This document shows positions 27,256 through 37,252 of a stretch of 64,000 nucleotides of DNA, piece after piece. The notes below the pieces were generated by a model. That model was not told the DNA's origin, made no database searches, and saw only the letters and a list, made by a program, of their open reading frames with translations. Position numbers and translations under genes: made by a program. Origin of the DNA: Sphingomonas sp. IC081 (lineage in GTDB: Bacteria; Pseudomonadota; Alphaproteobacteria; Sphingomonadales; Sphingomonadaceae); the NCBI RefSeq assembly GCF_006874585.1, contig NZ_CP029761.1:631001-695000 (forward strand). Direction: 5' to 3'. Position 1 is the first letter of the stretch. Every line of letters begins with the position of its first letter.

Positions 27256-28280
27256 CCGGATCGCGCACTATCCCCGAGGGTGTCCCTCACGTGCCCGTGC
27301 TCCTTGAGGAGGTCGTCGCCGCCCTGAACCCCCAGGGCGGCGACGTCATCGTCGACTGCACGCTGGGGGCGGGTGGCTACACCCGCCGTCTGCTTGATGC
27401 GGGCGCGACGGTCCATGCTTTCGACCGCGATCCCGACGCGATTGCCGCGATCGAGGAAAACCGTGGAAAATGGCCCGAGCTGGACCTCAGCCCGCCGCGC
27501 CTCGTGTTGCACGCGCGCCGCTTCTCGGAAATCGTCGAGGGGCTTGAAGAAGCCGGAGTCGGTCAGGTCGACGGCGTCGTCATGGATATCGGCGTTTCCT
27601 CCATGCAGCTCGATCAGGCGGAGCGGGGCTTCTCGTTCGGTGCCGACGGACCGCTGGACATGCGCATGAGCCAGGACGGGCGCTCGGCCGCCGACTTCGT
27701 CAACGAAGGGGATGAAGCGGAAATCGCCGACGTGCTGTTCCAGTACGGCGAGGAGCGCCAGTCGCGCCGGGTGGCCCGCGCCATCGTTGCTGCGCGTCCT
27801 CTCGCCACGACCGGTGATCTGGCCCGTGCGGTGCGCAAGGCGCTGGGCTACAACCCGGCCTACAAGGGTAACAATGCCCCGAAGGATCCGGCGATCCGTA
27901 CTTTCCAGGCGATCCGCATCCACGTGAACGGCGAACTGGACGAACTGGAACAGTGCCTGTCCGGCTCGGAAGCGGTGCTGCGCGAGGGCGGGCGGCTTGC
28001 GGTCGTCACCTTCCACAGTCTCGAGGACCGCATGGTCAAGCGCTTCCTGCGCGATGCGGCGGGGCAGGGCGGCACCACTTCGCGCCACCTGCCGCAACTG
28101 GGCGGCGGCGTAGCGCCGACGTTCGCGAAGCTGTCCAAGGCGATCCGGCCCGGCGAAGCCGAACTCGAGGCCAACCCCCGTTCCCGCTCGGCCACGCTGC
28201 GCAGTGCCGTGCGGACCCAAGCCCCCCAGAAGGCGCCCAAAGGCACGACGCGCCGTAGCAACGACAGGAGTGCAGCATGA
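27252..28280 (+). CDS. rsmH: 16S rRNA m4C1402 methyltransferase RsmH
   Basis: A 342-residue SAM methyltransferase (MraW/RsmH) that N4-methylates C1402 of 16S rRNA. The start [36 protein letters not shown] contains the SAM-binding motif [23 protein letters not shown] carries the family signature, and [13 protein letters not shown] text follows (here [17 protein letters not shown]). Length is slightly above the usual 310 or so, owing to a basic C-terminal tail. Overlaps both mraZ and ftsL by 4 bp. Confidence 0.95.
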   Translation: MTGSRTIPEGVPHVPVLLEEVVAALNPQGGDVIVDCTLGAGGYTRRLLDAGATVHAFDRDPDAIAAIEENRGKWPELDLSPPRLVLHARRFSEIVEGLEEAGVGQVDGVVMDIGVSSMQLDQAERGFSFGADGPLDMRMSQDGRSAADFVNEGDEAEIADVLFQYGEERQSRRVARAIVAARPLATTGDLARAVRKALGYNPAYKGNNAPKDPAIRTFQAIRIHVNGELDELEQCLSGSEAVLREGGRLAVVTFHSLEDRMVKRFLRDAAGQGGTTSRHLPQLGGGVAPTFAKLSKAIRPGEAELEANPRSRSATLRSAVRTQAPQKAPKGTTRRSNDRSAA

Positions 28281-28834
28281 ACCTCACGCGAGACCGCGTC
28301 CATTCGATCGGGTGGATTTCGGTACTGCTGGTCTGCGGCGCGGCGACGATCGCCCTTACGCTCCGGGTCAATGCGGTGAAAAGCCAGGTGCACGATACCG
28401 AGAACCGGATCGTGCGCGTGCAGCAGTCGATCAATTTCCTCGAGACCGAGTTCCAGACCCGCTCGAACCAGCAGGCGCTGAACCAGCTCAACGATCTGGA
28501 GTTCGGCTACAAGGCGCCGTCCGCCGCCCAGTACATCGAGGGTGAGCGTCAGCTTGCTGCGCTGGGCAAGCCGATGGGGCCGGGTGCGCCGCAGCCGATC
28601 CGCTATGCCAATGCTTCGGACGAGGGGGCGTCGCAGGACCAGGACCAGGCGCAGGGCGGCGGCCTGCTGGCGATGGTCTCGCCGGTCGATCCCGCGCATG
28701 CGGCCACGCCGCCCCACCGCTCCGGCGCGGGCGAGAAGAGCCGCGATCCCGAGCGTGAGGAAATGCTGCGCAATGCTACCGACCTCGGCAAGCGCCTGGC
28801 GCGCATCGAAGTGGCGGAGGCGTCGCAGCAGTGA
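28277..28834 (+). CDS. ftsL: Cell division protein FtsL (extended C-terminus)
   Basis: A 185-residue bitopic protein in the ftsL position. It has a short cytoplasmic tail, one transmembrane helix (about residues 14-31), then a heptad-rich segment (about 34-72, [19 protein letters not shown]) fitting the FtsL coiled coil that pairs with FtsB/DivIC. The C-terminal 100 or so residues are a Gln/Asp/Gly-rich linker and a second helix ([20 protein letters not shown]), longer than the roughly 100-120-residue textbook FtsL. Overlaps rsmH and ftsI by 4 bp each. Confidence 0.82.
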   Translation: MNLTRDRVHSIGWISVLLVCGAATIALTLRVNAVKSQVHDTENRIVRVQQSINFLETEFQTRSNQQALNQLNDLEFGYKAPSAAQYIEGERQLAALGKPMGPGAPQPIRYANASDEGASQDQDQAQGGGLLAMVSPVDPAHAATPPHRSGAGEKSRDPEREEMLRNATDLGKRLARIEVAEASQQ

Positions 28835-30606
28835 ACGCACCCGCCTTCCCCACGGGCGCGATCCCCACGATGGTCTCCACCGGACGCCGCAAGCTGGTGA
28901 ACGTCAGGCAGCGCTCGCTGCTTGTCGCCAAGCTGCGCACCTTGTGGATTCTGGGGGTCTTTGCACTCGTGGGAGGCTTGGCGCTGACGCGTATCTGCTG
29001 GCTGGGCATCACTGGCCCGGGCGGCCGTGACGGCGACCTGTCGGGCCTGCTGGTGCCCCATCGCGGCGAGATCGTCGACCGCAACGGGGTGCCGCTCGCG
29101 CGTGAGTTCAATACCTATTCGCTGTGGTTCAATCCCAAGGCGATGAGCGAAGGTTCCTCGCTGATCCACACGCCCGAGCAGGTCGCGGACGGGCTCATCC
29201 GCATCTTCCCCGATCTCGACCGCGCCGAACTGATCGCCAAGCTGCGTTCTGGCAAGCCGGGCTATCTGCGCAAGACGATCCTGCCCGAAGACGCCAACAA
29301 GGTGCACGCATTGGGAGAGCCTGCGCTCGAATATCCGATGGAGGCGACCCGCTACTACCCGCAAGGGTCGCTGGCGGCATCGGTGCTGGGCTATGTCGAT
29401 ACTTACGGCAAGGGCCAGGTCGGCATGGAGGAGGCTTTCGACAAGCAGCTCACCAGTGCCGAAGGCCGCGCGCACCCCTCGGTCCTGTCGATCGACTTCC
29501 GAGTGCAGAGCGCGCTGGAGGAAGAACTGGCGCGCGGCATGGCGCTCAGCAAGGCCAAGGGGGCGGCGGGGGTCATCCTCGACGTCGATTCGGGCGAGAT
29601 CCTTGGCCTCGCCTCGCTGCCCTCGTTCGATCCCAACCATGTCCAGCCTTCGGACCTGATGATCACGCCCGAGCAGGCCGCCCAGGGCGATGTGCCGCAC
29701 GGCTTCAACCGCGTGACCAACCAGGTCTACGAACTGGGCTCGACCTTCAAGCCGATCACCGTTGCGGCCGCGCTCGATGCGGGCACGATCACCGATCTGC
29801 GTCGCCGCTGGTCGGCCGCGCCGCTGCACGTGGCCGGTTTCACGATCCACGATTTGCACAACTACGGCTCTTCGCTCAACGTGCTGGAAACGCTGATCCA
29901 CTCGTCGAACGTCGTCACCGCGCAGATCGCCGATGAACTGGGCGGCGTGCGGCTGAAGAAGACGATGGAATCGCTCGCCATGAACGAGCGTCCCTACGTC
30001 GAGCTTCCCGCCCGCGGTTTCCCGCTCTGGCCGCGCGGTGACTGGCCGCGCCTGCGCACGATGACGGTATCCTATGGCCACGGCATCGCGGTGACGCCGC
30101 TGCATCTCGCTTCGGCTTATGCGGCGCTGGTCAATGGCGGCATCTGGCGCCCGGCAACGCTCAAGAAGCTCGACGCCGCGCAGATTCCTGCCGGGCGGCG
30201 CGTGTTCACCGCCGCCACCAGCGCGCGAATCCGCCAGCTTCTGCGCATGATCGTGTCCTACGGCACCGGCCGCAAGGCTGACGCGCCCGGCTTCCGCGTC
30301 GGCGGCAAGACCGGTTCGGCCGAAAAGCCGGGGGCGGGCGGTTATCGCCACCACTCGCTGATCGCCACCTTCGCCGCCGCGTTCCCGATGGACCGCCCGC
30401 GCTATGTCGTCATTGCCATGATGGACGAACCGCAGGGCACCGAGGCGACCTCGTTCCAGCGCACGGCCGCCTGGAACGCCGCGCCCGTAATCCAGCGCGT
30501 GGTGCCCCGCATCGGGCCCCTGCTGGGCATCATGCCCGACGAGACCCGCGATATCGACGTTTCCGACCTCAAGCCGCTGATCCCGGCTGGTGGTGCTGAA
30601 GAGTGA
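28831..30606 (+). CDS. ftsI: Septal peptidoglycan transpeptidase FtsI (PBP3)
   Basis: A 591-residue class B penicillin-binding protein that cross-links septal peptidoglycan. It has a cytoplasmic N-terminus, one membrane anchor (about 36-55), a dimerization/pedestal domain starting VPHRGEIVDRNGVPLA, and then the transpeptidase domain. Active-site motifs are Ser304 in STFK, SSN at 358-360 and KTGS at 493-496. Length is normal. Its start overlaps ftsL, and murE begins 10 bp after its stop. Confidence 0.95.
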   Translation: MNAPAFPTGAIPTMVSTGRRKLVNVRQRSLLVAKLRTLWILGVFALVGGLALTRICWLGITGPGGRDGDLSGLLVPHRGEIVDRNGVPLAREFNTYSLWFNPKAMSEGSSLIHTPEQVADGLIRIFPDLDRAELIAKLRSGKPGYLRKTILPEDANKVHALGEPALEYPMEATRYYPQGSLAASVLGYVDTYGKGQVGMEEAFDKQLTSAEGRAHPSVLSIDFRVQSALEEELARGMALSKAKGAAGVILDVDSGEILGLASLPSFDPNHVQPSDLMITPEQAAQGDVPHGFNRVTNQVYELGSTFKPITVAAALDAGTITDLRRRWSAAPLHVAGFTIHDLHNYGSSLNVLETLIHSSNVVTAQIADELGGVRLKKTMESLAMNERPYVELPARGFPLWPRGDWPRLRTMTVSYGHGIAVTPLHLASAYAALVNGGIWRPATLKKLDAAQIPAGRRVFTAATSARIRQLLRMIVSYGTGRKADAPGFRVGGKTGSAEKPGAGGYRHHSLIATFAAAFPMDRPRYVVIAMMDEPQGTEATSFQRTAAWNAAPVIQRVVPRIGPLLGIMPDETRDIDVSDLKPLIPAGGAEE

Positions 30607-30616
30607 GCCCTGACGA

Positions 30617-32080
30617 ATGAAGCTGAATACCCTCTGCGCTGCTGCTGACATTGCTGCCCCGGCAGGCGCGGACGTGAATGTCACGGGTTTTGCCATCGAT
30701 CACCGCAAGGTTGCGCCCGGAACCGTCTTTGGTGCCTTCAAGGGCGCCCGGTTCAACGGCGAGGACTATATTGCCGCCGCCATCGAGGCCGGTGCAGTGG
30801 CCATTGTCGCCAGCCCTGAGGCCAGGGTGGAAGGTGCGATCCACTTCGCCGCCGACGAGCCGCGCCACCTGTTCGCGCGCCTTGCCGCGCCGTTCTATCA
30901 GCCGGTGCCCGAAACGCTGGTGGCCGTCACCGGCACCAATGGCAAGACCTCTACGGTCGAGTTGACCCGCCAGATCTGGCGCATGGCCGGCCACCGTGCG
31001 GCGTCCATCGGCACGCTTGGCATCACCACCAGCGACGAGACGGTTTCGACCGGTCTCACCACGCCCGATATCGTCACGTTCCTGGCAAACCTGACCGGCC
31101 TGGCGCGCGAGGGCGTGTCTCACGTGGCCTATGAGGCATCGAGCCACGGTCTTTCGCAGTACCGGATCGAAGGTCCGCGCGTGGCCGCGGGAGCCTTCAC
31201 CAACCTCTCGCGCGACCATCTCGATTACCACGCCGACATGGACGACTATTTTGCGGCCAAGATGCGCCTGTTCGACGAAGTGGTCGTCGATGGCGGCACG
31301 GCCGTGATCTGGGCTGACGACGAATGGTCGGCCAAGGCGATTGCCCGGGCCGAACAGCGTGGGCTCAAGGTTTTCACCGTGGGTGCCAATGGCACCAGCA
31401 TCCGCCTCTCGGGTCGCACGCCGGGCGGACTCGGCCAGAAGCTGGAGCTCGAGCACGACGGGAAATCCCGCGTGCTCGAGCTGCCGCTCATTGGTGCCTA
31501 TCAGGCCGCCAATGCATTGGTCGCAGCAGGGCTGGTGCTGGCGACGGGCGGTGATGCCCATACGACATTCGATGCACTGAAGCGCCTCGTCACCGTGCGC
31601 GGACGACTGGAGCGGGCGGCCATCTCTCCGGTTGGCGCGCCGGTCTATGTCGACTATGCGCATACCCCCGATGCACTGGAGGCGGCGATTGCCGCGCTTC
31701 GACCCCACGTTGAAGGACGTCTGATCGTGGTGTTCGGCGCGGGCGGCGACCGCGATCAGGGCAAGCGCCCCGAAATGGGCAAGGTGGCGGCGGAGGGGGC
31801 AGACCTCGCCATCGTCACCGACGACAACCCGCGCGGCGAAGACCCCGCCGCGATCCGCGCCATGGTGCTTGCCGGCATGGACGGCAAAGGGCGCGAAATC
31901 GGCGACCGGCGCGAGGCGATCCGCGCGGCCGTCGCCGAAGCCAGGCGCGGGGACATCGTCCTCGTTGCCGGAAAGGGGCACGAACAGGGGCAAATCATCG
32001 GCAGCGGCGACACTGTTCGCGTGCTGCCATTCGACGACGTTACCGTTGCCAGGGAAATGGCCGGTACGGTTGGAAGGTAG
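30617..32080 (+). CDS. murE: UDP-MurNAc-tripeptide synthetase MurE (meso-DAP adding)
   Basis: A 487-residue Mur ligase adding the third stem residue. The ATP loop is TGTNGKTSTVE (about residues 109-119). The amino-acid specificity motif DNPR is at 403-406 (in VTDDNPRGEDP), which marks meso-diaminopimelate as substrate rather than lysine. C-terminal LVAGKGHEQGQII is typical. Seven bases separate it from the murF ATG. Confidence 0.95.
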   Translation: MKLNTLCAAADIAAPAGADVNVTGFAIDHRKVAPGTVFGAFKGARFNGEDYIAAAIEAGAVAIVASPEARVEGAIHFAADEPRHLFARLAAPFYQPVPETLVAVTGTNGKTSTVELTRQIWRMAGHRAASIGTLGITTSDETVSTGLTTPDIVTFLANLTGLAREGVSHVAYEASSHGLSQYRIEGPRVAAGAFTNLSRDHLDYHADMDDYFAAKMRLFDEVVVDGGTAVIWADDEWSAKAIARAEQRGLKVFTVGANGTSIRLSGRTPGGLGQKLELEHDGKSRVLELPLIGAYQAANALVAAGLVLATGGDAHTTFDALKRLVTVRGRLERAAISPVGAPVYVDYAHTPDALEAAIAALRPHVEGRLIVVFGAGGDRDQGKRPEMGKVAAEGADLAIVTDDNPRGEDPAAIRAMVLAGMDGKGREIGDRREAIRAAVAEARRGDIVLVAGKGHEQGQIIGSGDTVRVLPFDDVTVAREMAGTVGR

Positions 32081-32087
32081 GAATGCC

Positions 32088-33608
32088 ATGAACGCTCACG
32101 CCCGGATTCTCGAATGGCCCGTTGAAGCGGTCGAGGACTTGACCCAGGCGCTGTGGGATTCGGCCACACTCGCGCGGGTGATGCAGGGTAGGGCCAGTGG
32201 CGATTTCACCGTCTCCGGTGTCGAGATCGACAGCCGCGACGTCCAGCGGGGCGACCTGTTCTTTGCCCTGAAGGGCGAGACGATGGACGGCCACCGCTTC
32301 GTGGAAGGCGCTTTCGCCAAGGGCGCGGGCGCGGCGGTGGTGGACCGGCCGGTAGACGGCCCGCACATCCTGGTCGAGGATACGACCGAGGCGCTGGAGC
32401 GGCTCGGCGCGGCGTCGCGTGCCCGGGCGCGCGGCCCGATCATCGGCGTCACCGGGTCGGTCGGCAAGACCGGCGTCAAGGAGGCGATCTTCGATGCGCT
32501 GGAACGTGCAAGCCGGGGTGACGCGCACCGTTCGGTGAAGAGCTACAACAACCATGTCGGTGTGCCGCTCAGCCTTGCGCGCATGCCCTCGCGCGCCCGT
32601 TTCGGCATTTTCGAGATGGGCATGAACCATGCAGGCGAGATCGCCGCACTGACCCGTCAGGTGCGCCCCAACGTGGCGGTCATCACCACCATCGCGCCCG
32701 CGCATATCGAGATGCTGGGGTCGATGGAGGCGATCGCCGACGCCAAAGCCGAGATTTTCGAGGGGCTGGAGCCCGGCGGGGTTGCCGTGATTCCGGCCGA
32801 CAGCCCCTATTTCCATCGCTTGAAGGAAGCGGCCGAGGCGCTGGGCGTCGAAGTCGTTTCGTTCGGCAAGGCGGCCGATGCGGGTGTGCGCCTGCTCGAT
32901 ACGGTTCCGGCCATCGGCGGCGGCTCGCTGGTGACCGTGGACATGCGCGACCGCCGGGTCTGCTACACGGTGGCGACGCCGGGCGAACATCACGTGATCA
33001 ATTCACTTGCGGTCATGGCCGCGGTGCGCGCGGTCAAGGGCGACCTTGGTGCCGCCGGCGTGGCGCTCGCCGAGATGGGCGGGTTGCCGGGGCGCGGCGC
33101 GCGGCTCCAGATCGACGTTCCGGGTGGGGAGCCCGATGCCCAAGGCCGTCGCCGCGCTCTGCTGATCGACGAGAGCTACAACGCCAATCCCGCCTCCATG
33201 CGGGCGACGCTGGAGCAGCTGGGCCGTACGCCCGCCACGCGGCGGATCGCGGTGCTGGGATCGATGAAGGAGCTGGGTGAGCACGGTCCGGCCTTTCACG
33301 CGGAACTTGCGGTGCCGCTGGCTGCGGCCAAGGTCGATTATGCGGTTCTGGTGGGGGGCGAGATGAGCCCGCTTGCCGACATTCTGGCCGATGTGCCTGC
33401 GAATGCTTCAAAATCCCCGGAATCGGGGAAAACGGACAGCGTTCCGCTTGGCAAGGGCGTGCCCTTCGCGCATTGCCTGACTGTGCGGGAAGCTGCCGAT
33501 GCGCTACGCGCGTTCGGGCTGGAGCAGGGCGACGTGATCCTGGTCAAGGGCTCGAACTCGGTTGGCCTGGCTTCTCTGGTAACGGAACTCGGTAAACAGG
33601 AAGGGTAG
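32088..33608 (+). CDS. murF: UDP-MurNAc-tripeptide:D-Ala-D-Ala ligase MurF
   Basis: A 506-residue MurF that adds D-Ala-D-Ala to the tripeptide precursor. N-domain text [26 protein letters not shown] loop [14 protein letters not shown], then [18 protein letters not shown] and [19 protein letters not shown] chose ATG 32088, 7 bp after murE, rather than the longer ORF overlapping murE. A stretch near the end (about residues 435-455, [18 protein letters not shown]) looks like a small insertion and contains a CCCCGGAATCGGGG dyad (33416-33429). Confidence 0.95.
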   Translation: MNAHARILEWPVEAVEDLTQALWDSATLARVMQGRASGDFTVSGVEIDSRDVQRGDLFFALKGETMDGHRFVEGAFAKGAGAAVVDRPVDGPHILVEDTTEALERLGAASRARARGPIIGVTGSVGKTGVKEAIFDALERASRGDAHRSVKSYNNHVGVPLSLARMPSRARFGIFEMGMNHAGEIAALTRQVRPNVAVITTIAPAHIEMLGSMEAIADAKAEIFEGLEPGGVAVIPADSPYFHRLKEAAEALGVEVVSFGKAADAGVRLLDTVPAIGGGSLVTVDMRDRRVCYTVATPGEHHVINSLAVMAAVRAVKGDLGAAGVALAEMGGLPGRGARLQIDVPGGEPDAQGRRRALLIDESYNANPASMRATLEQLGRTPATRRIAVLGSMKELGEHGPAFHAELAVPLAAAKVDYAVLVGGEMSPLADILADVPANASKSPESGKTDSVPLGKGVPFAHCLTVREAADALRAFGLEQGDVILVKGSNSVGLASLVTELGKQEG

Positions 33609-33625
33609 GGGGGCTCCCCCGCAAG

Positions 33626-34696
33626 ATGCTGTATCTGATCGCAGAATGGTTCCACTTCGAGGGGCTGTCCAACCTCTTCCGCTACCAGTCGTTCCGTTCC
33701 GGCGCGGCGCTGATGACGGCGCTGGGCCTTGGCCTGCTGATCGGTCCGCGCTTCATCAACATGCTGCGAGTCCGGCAGGGCAAGGGGCAGCCGATCCGCG
33801 AGGATGGCCCGCAGAGCCACCTCGCCAAGCGCGGCACGCCGACCATGGGCGGCCTGATGATCCTGACGGCGCTGGTCAGTGCCATGATCCTTTTCATGGA
33901 TATGACCAACCCGTTCGTCTGGGCCTGCATCTTCGTGACCGTGGGCTTCGGAATCATCGGTTTCCTCGATGACTACGACAAGGTGTCAAAGCGTTCGACC
34001 GCAGGCCTTTCCAGCAAGCTGCGGCTGGCGCTGGAGTTCGTGGTGGCGGGCATTGCCGCCTACATCATCGTCAGCCAGCTCAATACCAACCTCTATGTGC
34101 CGTTTCTCTCGGGTCGCTACATTCCCTTGGGGCCGTTCTACTACGTCTTTGCTGCCTTTGTGATCGTCGGCGCGGGCAATGCCGTGAACCTCACCGATGG
34201 TCTCGACGGCCTCGCGACGATGCCGGTCATCATCGCGGCGGGGACTTTCGCGATCATCTGCTACCTTGCTGGCCGCGTCGACTATGCGACCTACCTCGGC
34301 ATTCCGCACGTACCGCGTGCCGGTGAACTGGCGGTTTTCTGTGCCGGAATCATCGGCGCCTGCCTTGCCTTCCTGTGGTTCAACGCGCCGCCTGCCGCCG
34401 TGTTCATGGGCGATACCGGCAGTCTTGCGCTTGGCGGCGCACTGGGCTGCATCGCCGTCGCCGCGCACCATGAGATCGTGCTGGCGGTTGTCGGCGGGCT
34501 CTTCGTGCTCGAGGCGGCCTCGGTGATCATCCAGGTCTTCTGGTTCAAGCGCACCGGTCGCCGCGTGTTCCGCATGGCGCCGATCCACCACCACTTCGAA
34601 CAGAAGGGCTGGAAGGAATCGACCGTCGTCATCCGTTTCTGGATCATCTCGATCGTCCTTGCGGTGATCGGGCTGTCCACGCTCAAGCTGCGATAA
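33626..34696 (+). CDS. mraY: Phospho-MurNAc-pentapeptide translocase MraY
   Basis: A 356-residue, ten-helix integral membrane enzyme that forms lipid I on undecaprenyl phosphate. Signature segments are [11 protein letters not shown], the first Asp pair [41 protein letters not shown] and [19 protein letters not shown]. Length is normal. Four bases separate it from murD. Confidence 0.97.
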   Translation: MLYLIAEWFHFEGLSNLFRYQSFRSGAALMTALGLGLLIGPRFINMLRVRQGKGQPIREDGPQSHLAKRGTPTMGGLMILTALVSAMILFMDMTNPFVWACIFVTVGFGIIGFLDDYDKVSKRSTAGLSSKLRLALEFVVAGIAAYIIVSQLNTNLYVPFLSGRYIPLGPFYYVFAAFVIVGAGNAVNLTDGLDGLATMPVIIAAGTFAIICYLAGRVDYATYLGIPHVPRAGELAVFCAGIIGACLAFLWFNAPPAAVFMGDTGSLALGGALGCIAVAAHHEIVLAVVGGLFVLEAASVIIQVFWFKRTGRRVFRMAPIHHHFEQKGWKESTVVIRFWIISIVLAVIGLSTLKLR

Positions 34697-34700
34697 GCGC

Positions 34701-36050
34701 GTGATCGTCTCTCCCGCCTTTGCCGGAAAACGGTACGCGGTCCTCGGCCTCGCGCGCTCGGGCCTTGCCGCTGTGGAAACCCTGCTGGCCAGCGGCGCGC
34801 ACGTCATGGCCTGGGATGCGCGCGACGAGCCGCGCCAGCAGATGGCGGGGCGCGTCGAACTGGCCGATCCGGTCACCGCGGATCTCACCGGATATGACGG
34901 CGTCGTCGTCTCGCCGGGCATTCCGCTTAACAGCCATCCCATCGCCGAAGCCGCGCGCCGCTACGGCGTGCCGGTGATCGGCGACATCGAACTCTTTGCG
35001 CTCGCCCGCGCAAGCCTGCCCGCGCACCGGGTGGTCGGCATCACCGGAACCAACGGCAAGTCGACGACGACGGCGCTCGTCCAGCACTTGCTCAAGTCGG
35101 CGGGGGTCGATGCGCGGGTCGGCGGCAATATCGGCGTGCCGGTGCTGTCCGCCGAGCCGTTGCCTGAGGGGGGCGTCTATGTGCTCGAACTGTCGAGCTA
35201 CCAGATCGACCTGACGCGTAGCCTCGACTGCGACGTGGCGGCGCTGCTCAACATCACCCCCGATCACCTCGATCGATACGAGAACTTTGCCGGTTATGCT
35301 GCTTCCAAGGCGCGGCTCTTCGCGATGCAGGGGGCGGCGCGTCCGGGCGTGTTCGGCAAGGGCGATGCGGAAACCGCCGATATCGCCGCCGTCGAAAGCG
35401 CGCGCCGGGAGCCGGGCCTCGTGCGCGAGGTGGATGGCCACGAGATCGCCGCACTCCAGAAGAACTGGCCTTCGCTGCAGGGGCCGCACAACCTGCAGAA
35501 CGCGGCCGTTGCCGTCGCCATTGTCGAGGCGCTGGGCATACCGGCCGCCAAGTGGAAGCCGGCGCTGCGCAAGTTTCGCGGCCTGCCGCACCGCATGGAG
35601 CGCGTGGCCGAGTTCAATGGCGTGCTCTACGTCAACGATTCCAAGGCGACCAACCCGGCCTCGGCAGCGCCTGCCATTGCCGCTTTCCCGCCCGCTCCAA
35701 ACCCGCGCATCCACTGGATTCTCGGTGGTCTGCCCAAAGGCGACGACCTTGACGAATGCGCGCCGTTCTTCGGCAACATTGCTGCCGCCTACACGATCGG
35801 CGATGCCGGTCCGCGCTTTGCCGAGATCCTCGCGCCCCATACGCGTGTCCATCGCAGTGAGATGATGGCCGAGGCCATCCGCGAAGCCATGGCACAGGCC
35901 GTCCCCGGCGACGTCGTCATGCTTTCGCCGGCCTGTGCCAGCTTCGACCAGTTCCGCGACTATGAAGCGCGCGGACTGGCCTTCCGCCAGATCGTCGAGG
36001 CCTTGCTGGAAACCCAGGGAGAAGCGGCGGTCGCCGAGGAGAAGCACTAG
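34701..36050 (+). CDS. murD: UDP-MurNAc-L-Ala:D-Glu ligase MurD
   Basis: A 449-residue Mur ligase that adds D-glutamate. The Rossmann N-domain has YAVLGLARSGLAAVETLLA, the ATP loop is GITGTNGKSTTTALV (about 114-128), and LELSSYQID, LNITPDHLDRY, FRGLPHRME and INDSKATN-like VNDSKATNPAS follow. It begins with GTG 34701. ftsW follows after 2 bp. Confidence 0.95.
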   Translation: MIVSPAFAGKRYAVLGLARSGLAAVETLLASGAHVMAWDARDEPRQQMAGRVELADPVTADLTGYDGVVVSPGIPLNSHPIAEAARRYGVPVIGDIELFALARASLPAHRVVGITGTNGKSTTTALVQHLLKSAGVDARVGGNIGVPVLSAEPLPEGGVYVLELSSYQIDLTRSLDCDVAALLNITPDHLDRYENFAGYAASKARLFAMQGAARPGVFGKGDAETADIAAVESARREPGLVREVDGHEIAALQKNWPSLQGPHNLQNAAVAVAIVEALGIPAAKWKPALRKFRGLPHRMERVAEFNGVLYVNDSKATNPASAAPAIAAFPPAPNPRIHWILGGLPKGDDLDECAPFFGNIAAAYTIGDAGPRFAEILAPHTRVHRSEMMAEAIREAMAQAVPGDVVMLSPACASFDQFRDYEARGLAFRQIVEALLETQGEAAVAEEKH

Positions 36051-36052
36051 GC

Positions 36053-37252
36053 ATGGCCACGACCGCGCCGGGAAACACGCCCGCCAACGTCCGCTACAAC
36101 CGCAATCGTCGCGGCCAGCTGGCGATCTGGTGGCAGGAGATCGACCGTACGTTTCTGGCTCTCGTGCTGATCCTGATGGGGATCGGCGCGATTGCCGTTG
36201 CCGCCGGTTCGCCCGCCAGTGCGCGCCGCCTGTCGACCGCGCATGAGCGTCTGCCGGCGCTCTACTTCTTCTGGCTGCACTTGCGCTGGCAGTTCGTGGG
36301 GCTCTGCGCGATGTTCTGGGCCTCCAGCCTGTCGAAGGACAGCGCGCGGCGGCTTGGCATCCTGATCGCGGGCATGATGATCTTCGGCTTGCTGCTGGTG
36401 CCGGTGGTCGGCTCCGAAGTGAACGGCGCCAAGCGCTGGTTGCACTTCGGCATCTCTCTCCAGCCCTCGCAGTTCCTCGGCACCGGCTTTCCGATCCTGC
36501 TGGCGTGGATACTCTCTTGGCGCGCGCGCGATCCCAACATTCCGGTGGTGGCGATCTGCTTCTGCCTGATGGGGCTCATCGGTGCCTTGCTGATGGCGCA
36601 GCCGGACTTTGGTTCGACGATGCTGTTTTCCGGCACGTTCTTCGTGATGATCCTGCTGGCGGGCATTCCCCTGAAGCGCATCGGCATGTTCGCGGGCGCG
36701 GGCGTGGCGGGCATCGTCGTGATGTATTTCACCTATGCCAACGGCCGCAATCGCATCGATTCGTTCCTGTCGGGCGGTAATGCCTTCGACCAGGTGGACC
36801 TGGCGCAGCGCACGCTGCTGAACGGTGGCTGGTTCGGGCAGGGCTTCTGGATGGGCATCCGCAAGATGGCGCTGCCCGAGGCGCATACCGATTATATCTT
36901 CTCGGTCATCGGGGAGGAGTTCGGGCTGATCGCCTGCATGGTGATCGTATGCCTCTATCTTGCGCTGCTGGTGCGGGTGATGCTGCGCCTGACCGAGGAG
37001 GAGGACTTGTTCACGGTGCTGGCGGCATCGGGAATCGCCTCGCAGTTCGGCGGGCAGGCGTTCATCAACATCCTCGTCAATCTGCAGCTTTTCCCCTCGA
37101 AGGGCATGACCTTGCCGCTGATCAGCTACGGCGGCTCGTCGACTGTCGCCATGTGCTTGACGGTTGGCCTTCTCCTCGCAATCACGCGGCGCAATCCCTT
37201 CATCAAGCGCGAGGGCTTCTCGCTGCGCGCCATCGGAGACGTTTCTTCATGA
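36053..37252 (+). CDS. ftsW: Septal peptidoglycan polymerase FtsW
   Basis: A 399-residue SEDS-family glycosyltransferase with about ten transmembrane segments, partner of FtsI. Characteristic text includes GAKRWLHFGISLQPSQF, LMAQPDFGSTMLF, LPEAHTDYIFSVIGEEFGL (catalytic Asp region) and LISYGGSSTVAMCLTVGLLLAI. The cytoplasmic N-terminus is about 35 residues. It overlaps murG by 4 bp. Confidence 0.95.
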   Translation: MATTAPGNTPANVRYNRNRRGQLAIWWQEIDRTFLALVLILMGIGAIAVAAGSPASARRLSTAHERLPALYFFWLHLRWQFVGLCAMFWASSLSKDSARRLGILIAGMMIFGLLLVPVVGSEVNGAKRWLHFGISLQPSQFLGTGFPILLAWILSWRARDPNIPVVAICFCLMGLIGALLMAQPDFGSTMLFSGTFFVMILLAGIPLKRIGMFAGAGVAGIVVMYFTYANGRNRIDSFLSGGNAFDQVDLAQRTLLNGGWFGQGFWMGIRKMALPEAHTDYIFSVIGEEFGLIACMVIVCLYLALLVRVMLRLTEEEDLFTVLAASGIASQFGGQAFINILVNLQLFPSKGMTLPLISYGGSSTVAMCLTVGLLLAITRRNPFIKREGFSLRAIGDVSS

